Shown piece after piece: positions 23,686 through 31,653 of a stretch of DNA of 64,000 nt. The stretch spans positions 1 through 64,000 of the forward strand of contig NZ_JBHUOR010000143.1 of the NCBI RefSeq assembly GCF_042686175.1, in the 5' to 3' direction. Origin of the DNA: Kurthia populi. GTDB taxonomy: Bacteria > Bacillota > Bacilli > Bacillales_A > Planococcaceae. The notes beneath the pieces were generated by a model. That model saw nothing but the letters and a program-made list of their open reading frames with translations. It was not told where the DNA came from and made no database searches. Both the position numbers and the translations under genes were made by a program. Numbering within the stretch: the stretch's first letter is position 1; every line of letters starts with the position of its first letter.

Positions 23686-25821
23686 CTATTTGTCCGCAAA
23701 AGCGAATGTTACTTTATTATTTTCTAACATTAGTTTCGCGCTAAATGGATTGCCTTTTTTCGATTTAAAGCCTTTTAATTCAGCTGTTTCACCGTTCGTT
23801 ACTAAATCGGTTAATTGCTTCGGTGAAATTTTCTTCTGTGCGATAATTTTAGATACCGTAAATTTGCAACCGCCCTTATAGTTCGTACAGCCGTAAAAGG
23901 ATTTATGCTCAATAAGTTGCCCTTCCTTACATGCTGGACAGGTAACGATTGGCTTCGTCGATGACACCGGTGTCGCTGCTTCCTTCGCCTCCGATAAATC
24001 CGTTTGCGCGACCATAGCTGGTGTCGTGTCGATTAAATGACGTAAAAACTTCTCGACACTCGCAAAAAAGGCCTCCTGTGTCCCCGTTCCTTCGCCAATT
24101 TTCCGCAAATACGTTTCCCACTTAGCGGTCATCGTTGGACTCGCAAGGAGTGAGCCGGTAATGACCTGGCATAATACGCGACCCTTTGGCGTTAATGACA
24201 CAATGTTTTTCGTCACTTGAATATACTCATGGCGTTTTATCGTTTCAATAATGCCCGCACGCGTCGCCTCGGTCCCAATGCCCTCTACCTCTTTTAAAAT
24301 ATCGCTCTCTGTCTCATCATCGACAAGCTTCCCGCATGTTTTCATCATTTGAATGAGCTGGCCCTCGGTAAATGGTTTCGGTGGCTTCGTTTCACCCTCA
24401 TGGACATGAATAAGTGCGGCAACCTCCTCGTCCTGCTCGACAATCGGTAGCTTAGGCGGCTCCTTGTCATCCTTCTTCTGTGGCCATAGCTCCTGAAAGC
24501 CGCGGTCTTTTTCGACTTTACCGACCGAATAAAAGACAATATCCTGTACATTTGTTTCAATCGTCGTTTCCTCGTACATATAATCTCGGTGAAACATCGC
24601 CAGTGTCGTGCGCATAATTTCAACGTACAATCGTTTTTCAGGGTCACTTAATTTCGCGAGCTTCGCTACAGTCGGTACGGTTTTCGTCGGAATGATGGCA
24701 TAGTGCTCCTCTACTTTTGAGGCATCGACATAGCGCTTCGACGGCGCAAGACTAGCGGGCTCAAAATTCGCCTTCATAATGTCCTGAAAGGCGGGTAATG
24801 CTTCTTTTAAATACGCAAACTCTGCTGGTGTAATGAACTGGCAATCCGAACGTGGATACGATACGAGCTTTTTCTCATACAATTTCTGTACTGTTTCAAG
24901 CACCATTTTCGGACTAAATTTCCATAGACGATTGGCCTTTTGCTGTAACGTTGACAGGGAATGCAGCTTTGGTGGTAAATTGCGCTTCATCTTTTTCGTC
25001 ACTTTTTGAATCGTACCCGGTAATGGCGTATTCTCCGCAATACCTGCCTGCGTTAAAATCGCTAGTGCTTCTTCATACGTCTCCTTTTTCACCTTCGCCT
25101 TGCCACTATATTCCCCTTGTGCCGCATTGAATTTCCCCATTAGCTCATAAAATTTCTTCGGCTTAAAGTTTTCAATTTCACATTGGCGCTCATAAATCAT
25201 AAAGACCGTTGGCGATTGCACGCGTCCAATCGACATGACCTCATTTAGCCCCTGCTGCTTTAACAGCACCGTATACAGACGACTCGCATTCATGCCAACA
25301 AGCCAGTCGCTAATTTGGCGTGTTTCGGCCTCTTTAAACATCCGTAAATCCTTCGCATTGTCTTGAAGCTGACGAAAGCCCGCACGAATTTCGTCGGCCT
25401 CTAGTGAATTAATCCATAAACGCTGAATCGGCTTATTGCGCACGCCGGCTTGACGCAAAATCGAATAAAAAATATTCGAGCCTTCGCGGTCCACGTCACA
25501 GGCATTAATTAAGACGTCTGCTCCCTTGAGTAATTTTTTCACTTCCTGGAATTGCTCCCACTTGCCTTTTGCTACTTTAAATTCATATTTTGAAGGAATC
25601 ATCGGCAGCACATCTAGCTTCCAGCGCTTCCAAGCACTATCATACTCAGCCGGTGCCTTTAGCTCCACTAAATGGCCGATGCCCCATGTAATGACAGCCC
25701 CTGATGGAAAGACCTCATTTGGCGCAAGCTCAATAAAATGTTTTGTTTTTTTCGCGACAGGAAAGGCTTCTGCATACGCCTTTGCCTGCGATGGTTTTTC
25801 AGCTAATATGACAATGCTCAT
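23686..25821 (-). CDS. topB: DNA topoisomerase III
   Basis: 711 residues, close to the B. subtilis enzyme (727). The TOPRIM domain starts with ILAEKPSQAKAYAEAF and has the acidic motif NACDVDREGSNIFY at 107-120. The active-site tyrosine is Tyr322 in KLVSYPRSDCQFIT. SIGRVQSPTVF and the E-rich EGIGTEATRAGIIETIKRHEYI segment are standard type IA elements. The C-terminal region has a zinc-ribbon-like CPAC...CTNYKGGC set and a Topo_C repeat. It decatenates DNA and cooperates with RecQ-type helicases. The ATG overlaps the maf stop by 4 nt. Confidence 0.95.
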   Translation of the reverse strand: MSIVILAEKPSQAKAYAEAFPVAKKTKHFIELAPNEVFPSGAVITWGIGHLVELKAPAEYDSAWKRWKLDVLPMIPSKYEFKVAKGKWEQFQEVKKLLKGADVLINACDVDREGSNIFYSILRQAGVRNKPIQRLWINSLEADEIRAGFRQLQDNAKDLRMFKEAETRQISDWLVGMNASRLYTVLLKQQGLNEVMSIGRVQSPTVFMIYERQCEIENFKPKKFYELMGKFNAAQGEYSGKAKVKKETYEEALAILTQAGIAENTPLPGTIQKVTKKMKRNLPPKLHSLSTLQQKANRLWKFSPKMVLETVQKLYEKKLVSYPRSDCQFITPAEFAYLKEALPAFQDIMKANFEPASLAPSKRYVDASKVEEHYAIIPTKTVPTVAKLAKLSDPEKRLYVEIMRTTLAMFHRDYMYEETTIETNVQDIVFYSVGKVEKDRGFQELWPQKKDDKEPPKLPIVEQDEEVAALIHVHEGETKPPKPFTEGQLIQMMKTCGKLVDDETESDILKEVEGIGTEATRAGIIETIKRHEYIQVTKNIVSLTPKGRVLCQVITGSLLASPTMTAKWETYLRKIGEGTGTQEAFFASVEKFLRHLIDTTPAMVAQTDLSEAKEAATPVSSTKPIVTCPACKEGQLIEHKSFYGCTNYKGGCKFTVSKIIAQKKISPKQLTDLVTNGETAELKGFKSKKGNPFSAKLMLENNKVTFAFADK

Positions 25822-26423
25822 GCCTGCACCTCCTGTGTTTCGAGTTGTAGTAGGTTATGCTGTAGTAATTCGTCGGTTAAGCGACTAAGCGGAAGGCCTA
25901 CAACCGTTAAGTAATCGCCGTCAATTTTTTCGACAAAAAAGACGCCATCCGTTTGAATGCCGTAGCCACCTGCCTTATCAAATGGATCTCCTGTTGCGAC
26001 ATATGCCTCAATAAAAGCATCCGAAACCATACGGAATGTCACTGATGTCGTTTCGACAAAACTATAGGTATTCTGTGCGGTGACAATCGCAACTGCCGTT
26101 AGGACCTCATGTGTTTTACCGCGTAGTTTTTGCAAATGCTGTACCGCTTCATTTGTCGTTTTTGGTTTATGTAAAAGCTGGTCATGATAGACAACAATCG
26201 TATCCGAGCCAATGACAACGGCATCTGGATGTTTAGCCGCGACGGCCTGTGCCTTTAATAACGCGACGTCTTGCACATATTGCGGTGCTGTCTGAAATGC
26301 CACGCTTGTCTCCTCAACATCGGCTGATTGCACGTCAAATGGTATATGGAGCTGTGCAAATAACTCACGACGGCGCGGTGACTGTGATGCTAAAATAAAT
26401 GATGCTGTCGTTTGAAAATTCAT
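25818..26423 (-). CDS. maf: Maf-type nucleoside triphosphate pyrophosphatase (dTTP/UTP)
   Basis: 201 residues. The signature FILASQSPRRRELFAQL is at residues 9-25, with VIGSDTIVVYHDQLLHKP and the FDKAGGYGIQ segment typical of the canonical Maf/YhdE dTTP/UTP branch. It hydrolyses non-canonical or excess NTPs to NMP and PPi and, in B. subtilis, overproduction blocks septation. In many Bacillales maf is next to radC-mreBCD; here it is instead coupled by ATGA to topB, so the context is unusual. Confidence 0.92.
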   Translation of the reverse strand: MNFQTTASFILASQSPRRRELFAQLHIPFDVQSADVEETSVAFQTAPQYVQDVALLKAQAVAAKHPDAVVIGSDTIVVYHDQLLHKPKTTNEAVQHLQKLRGKTHEVLTAVAIVTAQNTYSFVETTSVTFRMVSDAFIEAYVATGDPFDKAGGYGIQTDGVFFVEKIDGDYLTVVGLPLSRLTDELLQHNLLQLETQEVQA

Positions 26424-26473
26424 AAAATCCCTCGCATTCTATCTAGTAATTTCATTTTAACATTCACTACTGC

Positions 26474-26503
26474 TTTACAAAAGGCAGAGCAATCAAGTAT
26501 GTT
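26474..26503 (+). promoter_or_regulatory. Candidate promoter of cdd
   Basis: TTTACA (26474-26479) and TATGTT (26498-26503), 18 nt apart, about 35 nt upstream of the cdd ATG. Confidence 0.35.
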
Positions 26504-26537
26504 TATCTATACACTACATAACAAAGGGGTACTTTTT

Positions 26538-26936
26538 ATGAATAAAGAACAGTTAATGAACGAGGCGCGCGGCGTCTTAAAAAACTCGTATAGCCCATAC
26601 TCCAAATTTCCAGTAGGAGCTGCGTTACTTTTAACAGATGGCTCGGTCATTACGGGCGTCAATGTTGAAAATGTGTCATTTGGTGCCACAAACTGTGCAG
26701 AGCGTACGGCGATTTTCACGGCGCTAACACAGGGGTATAAAAAAGGCGATTTTGTAGCGATTGCCGTTGCCGGTGATACGGACGATTTCTTACCACCATG
26801 TAGCATTTGCCGCCAAGTCATGGCTGAATTTTTCACACCGAATATGCCGGTTTATTTAACAAATCGCGCGGGGGATATTAAAGAGCTTGCGTTAAAAGAA
26901 TTATTACCGTTTGCGTTTACGGAATTAGACATGTAA
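26538..26936 (+). CDS. cdd: Cytidine deaminase
   Basis: 132 residues, the homotetrameric Cdd length, from the ATG at 26538 with AAAGGGG upstream; the open frame extends further but without start signals. It deaminates cytidine and deoxycytidine for pyrimidine salvage. Zinc site: TNCAERTAIF supplies the first Cys and the proton-shuttle Glu, and PPCSICRQVMAEF the other two Cys. The substrate-binding SYSPYSKFPVGAALL is near residues 15-29 and NVENVSFG follows. It is monocistronic, divergent from maf. Confidence 0.95.
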   Translation: MNKEQLMNEARGVLKNSYSPYSKFPVGAALLLTDGSVITGVNVENVSFGATNCAERTAIFTALTQGYKKGDFVAIAVAGDTDDFLPPCSICRQVMAEFFTPNMPVYLTNRAGDIKELALKELLPFAFTELDM

Positions 26937-26939
26937 GCA

Positions 26940-26973
26940 AAAAGGAGCCGCAATACTGCGCCTCCTTTTTTCA
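26940..26973. terminator. Bidirectional terminator after cdd
   Basis: AAAGGAG-c-CGCA / TGCG-c-CTCCTTT with one mismatch and a U-run, between converging genes. Confidence 0.8.
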
Positions 26974-26975
26974 TG

Positions 26976-27152
26976 CTATTTTTTTCTCTTTGCATACCAT
27001 TTTAAAAGTAAATACCAACCACCGACAAAAATAACGAGGCCGACAATCGTTGGACCAAATACGACACGCCCAACGACGAGATAGCTAACAATTAGCATGA
27101 CAACGAGCCACGCTAATGCAAAAAATAATACAAATTGCCATGGAATCTTCAT
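26976..27152 (-). CDS. Small two-helix membrane protein of unknown function
   Basis: 58 residues from the ATG at 27152. Two hydrophobic segments (VLFFALAWLVVMLIVSYLVV and IVGLVIFVGGWYLLLKW) are joined by VGRVVFGP, with a basic tail YAKRKK. The ribosome site GAAGGGG lies in the last codons of the acetyltransferase gene, whose stop is 1 nt upstream, so translation is probably coupled. No family recognised. Confidence 0.6.
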   Translation of the reverse strand: MKIPWQFVLFFALAWLVVMLIVSYLVVGRVVFGPTIVGLVIFVGGWYLLLKWYAKRKK

Positions 27153-27153
27153 A

Positions 27154-27690
27154 TTACGAACGTTCCCCTTCCAATAGTGCATACACCGCATGGTCGACAA
27201 AATGGTCATACAGCCATTCCGACTCACGCGCGATACCCTCCTGTGTAAAGCCAAGGCGCTCGGGAATGGCACGACTTGCACGATTTTCAACGGCTGCACG
27301 AATTTCAACACGATGAAGCTTTACGGCATCAAATAAATAGTCGACAAGTCTTGCGACACTGCGCGTCATAAGACCATGCCCTTGAAAGTCTTCCGCAAGC
27401 CAGTAGCCAATCGATGTCGAACGATTTTCACGATCGAGCGCATGTGTGCCAACCGTCCCTGCAAACTGTCCCTTATATAAAATCGCCATATTTAAAATGC
27501 CTGATACCGCAAATTGCTTTTCGGTGAAGGCGATAAATTGACGCGTATCTAAAATCGTTTTCGTGCCATCAACCCACGGAAGCCATTCGCGTAAGTAGCT
27601 ACGGTGTTCATCTACTGCTGCAAACATCGCCTCTGCATGCGCATCACTTAATTGTTGTAACGTTGTGTGCGCATCTAATTGCCATTCCAT
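27154..27690 (-). CDS. RimJ/RimL-type GNAT acetyltransferase
   Basis: 178 residues. It shows the RimJ/RimL pattern: HRSYLREWLPWVDGTKT early, then IGYWLAEDFQGHGLMTRSVARLVDYLFDAVKLHRVEIRAAVENRASRAIPERLGF in outline, with the acetyl-CoA loop QGHGLM. It is closest in look to B. subtilis YdaF/YjcK-type enzymes, which modify ribosomal-protein N-termini or polyamines; the acceptor is unknown. It precedes the 58-aa membrane gene by 1 nt. Confidence 0.88.
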   Translation of the reverse strand: MEWQLDAHTTLQQLSDAHAEAMFAAVDEHRSYLREWLPWVDGTKTILDTRQFIAFTEKQFAVSGILNMAILYKGQFAGTVGTHALDRENRSTSIGYWLAEDFQGHGLMTRSVARLVDYLFDAVKLHRVEIRAAVENRASRAIPERLGFTQEGIARESEWLYDHFVDHAVYALLEGERS

Positions 27691-27719
27691 TCTAAACGCC
27701 CCCTTTAACTATGCGCTTA

Positions 27720-29153
27720 TTATAGCATGTCGCGGTCCCTCGTAACGCTTAAGAGACAACTTGCGATTAGTAAAACCCCTGCAATGACATAAAATTGACC
27801 GGTAAGTGACAATGGTAATAACGCCAGCCCCGATGAGCCAACGACCGTACCAAGCGAGAAGAACGCATAAAAATACCCGTACGCACGCCCTCTTGTTTGT
27901 TCGGTCGTTCCTTCAATAAGCATGCGATTCATTGCGGGGAATAATAGCGCAAAGCCAACACCATACAAGGCAAGTATCGCATAAAGGAACACTTGCGACG
28001 TTGTGATACTAATAAAAAACTGACTGATTCCAATAAAGGCAATCCCTAACACCATGAGCCATTTAGCAGACCATTTATCAAATACATAACGTGTTGGCAG
28101 TACAAATAATAAGACCGCCACAATGCCAAACATACTCATCAGCGTGCCACTTAACCGCGATTCATAGCCTAATAATTCGATACGAATTGGTAATAAATAC
28201 GCCAGCGCCCCTTGTGACATCATCAGCAAAAAGGCCGCCATAAAGGCACGTATGGCGCGTGTATTCCAGCTAAACGTTTGTTGCGTCGTCTGCGATTTCT
28301 TTTTCACCGTTAGCTGGAAAAATATTAATGCCACAACGACAACGGCACCAATGATTGCGACCGTCATCAGCACAAATGGTACCGAGGTACGCGTTGCCAC
28401 AATGCCGCTATAAGCTGGGCCTAAAATCGCCGCAATGCCGACAAAGGCACCCGTTAATGCCGACTGACTGCCCTGTGTTTGCTGGGCTGTTTGATTGGCG
28501 ACAAGCGTAAAGGCGGCCGGTGTAATAAGTCCTGCCACAAAGCCATGACAGGCACGTAGTACGAGCAAGGTGGTCGGTGAATCAATAACCGTATATGCAC
28601 ATAATGATAGCACCGTAAGCATCAGTCCAATTATTGCAATACGCTTCGCTCCCACACGGTCAGTTAAAATACCCGACGCCATATTCCCAAACATATTCGT
28701 AAAGGAATACATCCCAACGACAAGTCCGGCTATCATCGTCGAAGCGCCTAATGACAGTGCAAAGGTACTCATGACGGGAAGCTGTGCGAATAAATCGAGA
28801 AACGTAAAGAAAATCGCACCATACAATAACCAAATTTGTTTAAATGGTTGCGGTCGATAACGTGCTTCAGCCCGCTTTATGTATCGATCGAATAAAAAGT
28901 TCCCAAATGGGATAAAGGCAACAAAGACCGCTACAATGGAATAAACAATGGGCCATTGCATACGTAACTGGGCCCACGCAATCGACGCGAGATACAACAT
29001 AAAAATGGCGCCATGCAAACTGCCCATAATCGTTACCGCTAGTGGCAAATCCCACACATATTTTAGTGGCATCGCGACACCTAATAAAATTAATAGCGAT
29101 AGGCCGTCTAAAATGCCCATCGTTCGTAAAAATTGCACAGCTTTTGAGTGCAC
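27720..29153 (-). CDS. DUF3817-MFS fusion transporter
   Basis: 477 residues from the GTG at 29153 (AAGAAGGG 6 nt upstream; an ATG at 29171 lacks a site). The first ~95 residues form a three-helix DUF3817 unit (FLRTMGILDGLSLLILLG, MPLKYVWDLPLAVTIMGSLHG, FIPFGNFLFDRYIKR). This is normally a stand-alone small membrane protein. It is followed by a complete 12-helix MFS transporter, with SGILTDRVGAKRIAIIG in the loop 2-3 motif and GTTEQTRGRAYGYFYA in the 8-9 region. The MFS part resembles drug-efflux DHA1 proteins. Substrate unknown. Confidence 0.8.
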   Translation of the reverse strand: MHSKAVQFLRTMGILDGLSLLILLGVAMPLKYVWDLPLAVTIMGSLHGAIFMLYLASIAWAQLRMQWPIVYSIVAVFVAFIPFGNFLFDRYIKRAEARYRPQPFKQIWLLYGAIFFTFLDLFAQLPVMSTFALSLGASTMIAGLVVGMYSFTNMFGNMASGILTDRVGAKRIAIIGLMLTVLSLCAYTVIDSPTTLLVLRACHGFVAGLITPAAFTLVANQTAQQTQGSQSALTGAFVGIAAILGPAYSGIVATRTSVPFVLMTVAIIGAVVVVALIFFQLTVKKKSQTTQQTFSWNTRAIRAFMAAFLLMMSQGALAYLLPIRIELLGYESRLSGTLMSMFGIVAVLLFVLPTRYVFDKWSAKWLMVLGIAFIGISQFFISITTSQVFLYAILALYGVGFALLFPAMNRMLIEGTTEQTRGRAYGYFYAFFSLGTVVGSSGLALLPLSLTGQFYVIAGVLLIASCLLSVTRDRDML

Positions 29154-29238
29154 AGTATTCCCTTCTTCCATTATTCATTACTAAAAAGTATACCGCATAC
29201 TTGTCGCTATTGGCTTCTATTGTGCCTGTATTTGGCAA

Positions 29239-29274
29239 TAAAAAAAGCCGACGTCGTTCATACGTCGGCTTTTA
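29239..29274 (-). terminator. Terminator after thiW
   Basis: AAAAGCCGACGT / ACGTCGGCTTTT with a 7-nt loop, U-rich on both ends, 3 nt past the stop of thiW. Confidence 0.9.
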
Positions 29275-29276
29275 CA

Positions 29277-29756
29277 CTACTGAATCGCTAAATAGCGTGT
29301 TGGGACAGCTTTTAGTATCGCGAGCGCTAGCATGGCGCCTGTCACCGTCGACAATAAAAAGGACGGCATGAAAAATAACGCAGATACCGCGGGTGCATGC
29401 ATAAAGAACATACTATAAGGTACCGCAACAAGGGATGCGATGATGCCTGTGCCAATTATTTCCCCACTGATTGCGGCTATGCGTCTTTTCGTTATCCTAT
29501 AGAGCATACCTGCAAGCACTGCCCCTATAACACTTCCTGGAATGGCTAATAAAGTCCCCGTCCCCATCATCAGTCGAATAAGTGATGCCAATATAGCCTG
29601 TATAATTGCCGGAATCGGCCCTAGTGTTACCGTGCAAATAATGGTCATCATATGCTGAATGGGCGCCACTTTTGCCACACCAATCGGGATGCTCACAACA
29701 CTTGAGCCGATAACACAAATCGCGATATACATCGCTAATAACGTCATTTTTTTCAT
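29277..29756 (-). CDS. thiW: ECF transporter S component ThiW
   Basis: 159 residues with five to six membrane helices. The family pattern is clear: SVVSIPIGVAKVAPIQHMMTII, then LGPIPAIIQAILASLIRLMMGTGTLLAIPGSVIGAVLAGMLYR and GEIIGTGIIASLVAVPYS. ThiW is the substrate-binding S component for the thiazole moiety of thiamine (hydroxyethylthiazole), working with the shared EcfAA'T module, which is not in this window. Control by the TPP riboswitch directly upstream supports the role. AGAGAGGGG precedes the ATG, and the leader just before it is pyrimidine-rich enough to sequester this site. Confidence 0.9.
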   Translation of the reverse strand: MKKMTLLAMYIAICVIGSSVVSIPIGVAKVAPIQHMMTIICTVTLGPIPAIIQAILASLIRLMMGTGTLLAIPGSVIGAVLAGMLYRITKRRIAAISGEIIGTGIIASLVAVPYSMFFMHAPAVSALFFMPSFLLSTVTGAMLALAILKAVPTRYLAIQ

Positions 29757-29828
29757 ATAAAAAGCCCCTCTCTTTCTGATGCGATTGCCAAAAGAAAAAG
29801 AGCCAGGCCCTTATTATCTTTGTAAGTT

Positions 29829-29934
29829 GCTTCCCTCCGCTAGTATGAACTAGATCAGGTTTCAAGGATTAAGCGGCTGTAGCGCTCTCTCAGTCAGTCA
29901 CACTGACACTCCTAGCAATCGTCCCCGCTACTGT
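29829..29934 (-). promoter_or_regulatory. TPP riboswitch of thiW
   Basis: On the minus strand, GCGGGGAC and CTGAGAGAGCGC lead into CTTGAAACCTGATCTAGTTCATACTAGCGGAGGGAAG in outline: the THI-box elements CTGAGA and CCTGATC...GCGGAGGGA are all present. The long P3-like extension GTCAGTGTGACTGAC is also seen. Thiamine pyrophosphate should switch thiW off. The aptamer begins about 10 nt past the cydC stop codon. Confidence 0.93.
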
Positions 29935-29943
29935 ATCATAAAA

Positions 29944-31653
29944 TTAGTCAAATGGATAGTCTAAGTCGTATAATTTTCGGTATCTTGCGTCATCTGCTAA
30001 CAACTGTTCATGCGAACCTTTTACACGCACTCGACCATTTTCAAGCATATAAATGGTATCCATATGAGCCATTGCTGCTAAATGGTGTGTAATCCATACG
30101 ACTGTTTTATTGCTAAGAACCTCAAATATCGTATGAATCAATTCCTGCTCAGTTACGGGGTCTAAACCAACAGTTGGCTCATCTAATAATACAATGGGCG
30201 TTTGCTGTAATAAAATACGAGCAAGCGCGATACGCTGACGTTCCCCACCAGAAAAGCGTGTGCCAAGTTCTTCGACACGCGTGTCATAGCCATGTGGTAA
30301 TGTCTCAATCATCTCATGCAACTGAACTTTTTTCGCCGCTTCAATGACCTCCGCATCACTTGCCGAAACATTTCCAAGTCGAATATTATTCATAATCGTC
30401 GTATCAAATAAATACGGCTTTTGTTCTAAGACCGCGATAAGCTGTGATGTGTCATGACGTAGCGTATGCATATGCACGCCGTTAATCGTTACCGTACCAG
30501 CAGTCGGCTTATACGCCCCCAGTAATAACTTACCAAGCGTACTTTTACCGGTACCTGTTTTCCCTAAAATCGCGACTTTTTGACGTGGGTGCCATGTCAT
30601 TGATACATCCCGGAGTACGGTCCTATTATCATATTGAAAAGCGACATTTGATATATCAACGGTATAAGGCCCAGTAGGTAATGTAGTGCATGGCTGTGCG
30701 TCTTCGCTTCGTCCCTCGACTTCCATAAGACGTGCAAATGACGTGTCATAACTTGGGAAATGGCTAATTGCATCGCTAATTGGCATAAACGCTTCAAGTA
30801 GCGGTAACGCAACAAGTACAAAGGCCGCAATCCACATTGGATGAAAAACAGCAGTTTGCGCCATGTCGCTTCCAAACATAACTAATAGAATCACTGACGC
30901 AGCAGCGACTACTTGAAAAACAATCGAACGTCGACGACTCGATGCTTCAATTTTTGCTTCTAGTCGGTCATAACGCGCAGCAATTTGTTGTTTCCCGGCA
31001 ATCATTTGATCTGCACGACCGCTTAATTTCCAGTCTGTTGCACCCATTACAGCATCTGTTAAGTCATTATAAAGTTCCGCCCGCACTATTTTCATATCAA
31101 GCATATGTTGTCGATTGCGTTTTAATGCTACATATGGCAATACAAATACAAGGATGCCAAATAGCAAAGCTAACAACAAAGCATATGGAATGCTAAATAC
31201 ACCCAATGCGATAATCGCGATGCCATACAATATAAGTGCAAATAGCGCTGGGAAAATTGTTTTTAAATAAAAGTTTTGCAAATGCTCTAAGTCATCGGCC
31301 AGTAACCCTAATAAATCGCCGATTGCATAACGTTCTTTTAAAACGAGCGCCTGCGTCTCTAATCGTTGAAATAATCGCACGCGCATTTTTGATAACACGG
31401 CTAATACAAAGGAATGGCTTGCAAGCTGTTGTAAATAATTAAGTACGGGACGTGAAATCCCAAATGCACGTACTAAGACAATTGGCACGTAGACAAGCAA
31501 GATATTTTCAGGTCGTAATGACGACTTTGAAATTAAATATCCCGATGTAAACAAGAGTGCACATGCAGCAATGAGTGCACCCACGCCGAAAAGAATCGTC
31601 AATATAAGCAGGCCTTTATGCGCTTTTACATAAGGCTTAATCCAATCGTTCAT
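29944..31653 (-). CDS. cydC: Cytochrome bd assembly ABC transporter, CydC
   Basis: 569 residues from the ATG at 31653 (AAGGAGG upstream), overlapping the cydD end by 17 nt. Six N-terminal membrane helices form the exporter core, and the ABC domain starts near 330. It has Walker A GKTGTGKST, the signature FSGGERQR, and Walker B IVLLDEPTVGLD with the H-loop ITHHLA. With CydD it forms the heterodimeric exporter of cysteine/glutathione-type reductants (heme is also proposed) needed to assemble cytochrome bd. Last gene of cydABDC in the usual Bacillus order. No terminator separates it from the thiW riboswitch. Confidence 0.93.
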   Translation of the reverse strand: MNDWIKPYVKAHKGLLILTILFGVGALIAACALLFTSGYLISKSSLRPENILLVYVPIVLVRAFGISRPVLNYLQQLASHSFVLAVLSKMRVRLFQRLETQALVLKERYAIGDLLGLLADDLEHLQNFYLKTIFPALFALILYGIAIIALGVFSIPYALLLALLFGILVFVLPYVALKRNRQHMLDMKIVRAELYNDLTDAVMGATDWKLSGRADQMIAGKQQIAARYDRLEAKIEASSRRRSIVFQVVAAASVILLVMFGSDMAQTAVFHPMWIAAFVLVALPLLEAFMPISDAISHFPSYDTSFARLMEVEGRSEDAQPCTTLPTGPYTVDISNVAFQYDNRTVLRDVSMTWHPRQKVAILGKTGTGKSTLGKLLLGAYKPTAGTVTINGVHMHTLRHDTSQLIAVLEQKPYLFDTTIMNNIRLGNVSASDAEVIEAAKKVQLHEMIETLPHGYDTRVEELGTRFSGGERQRIALARILLQQTPIVLLDEPTVGLDPVTEQELIHTIFEVLSNKTVVWITHHLAAMAHMDTIYMLENGRVRVKGSHEQLLADDARYRKLYDLDYPFD

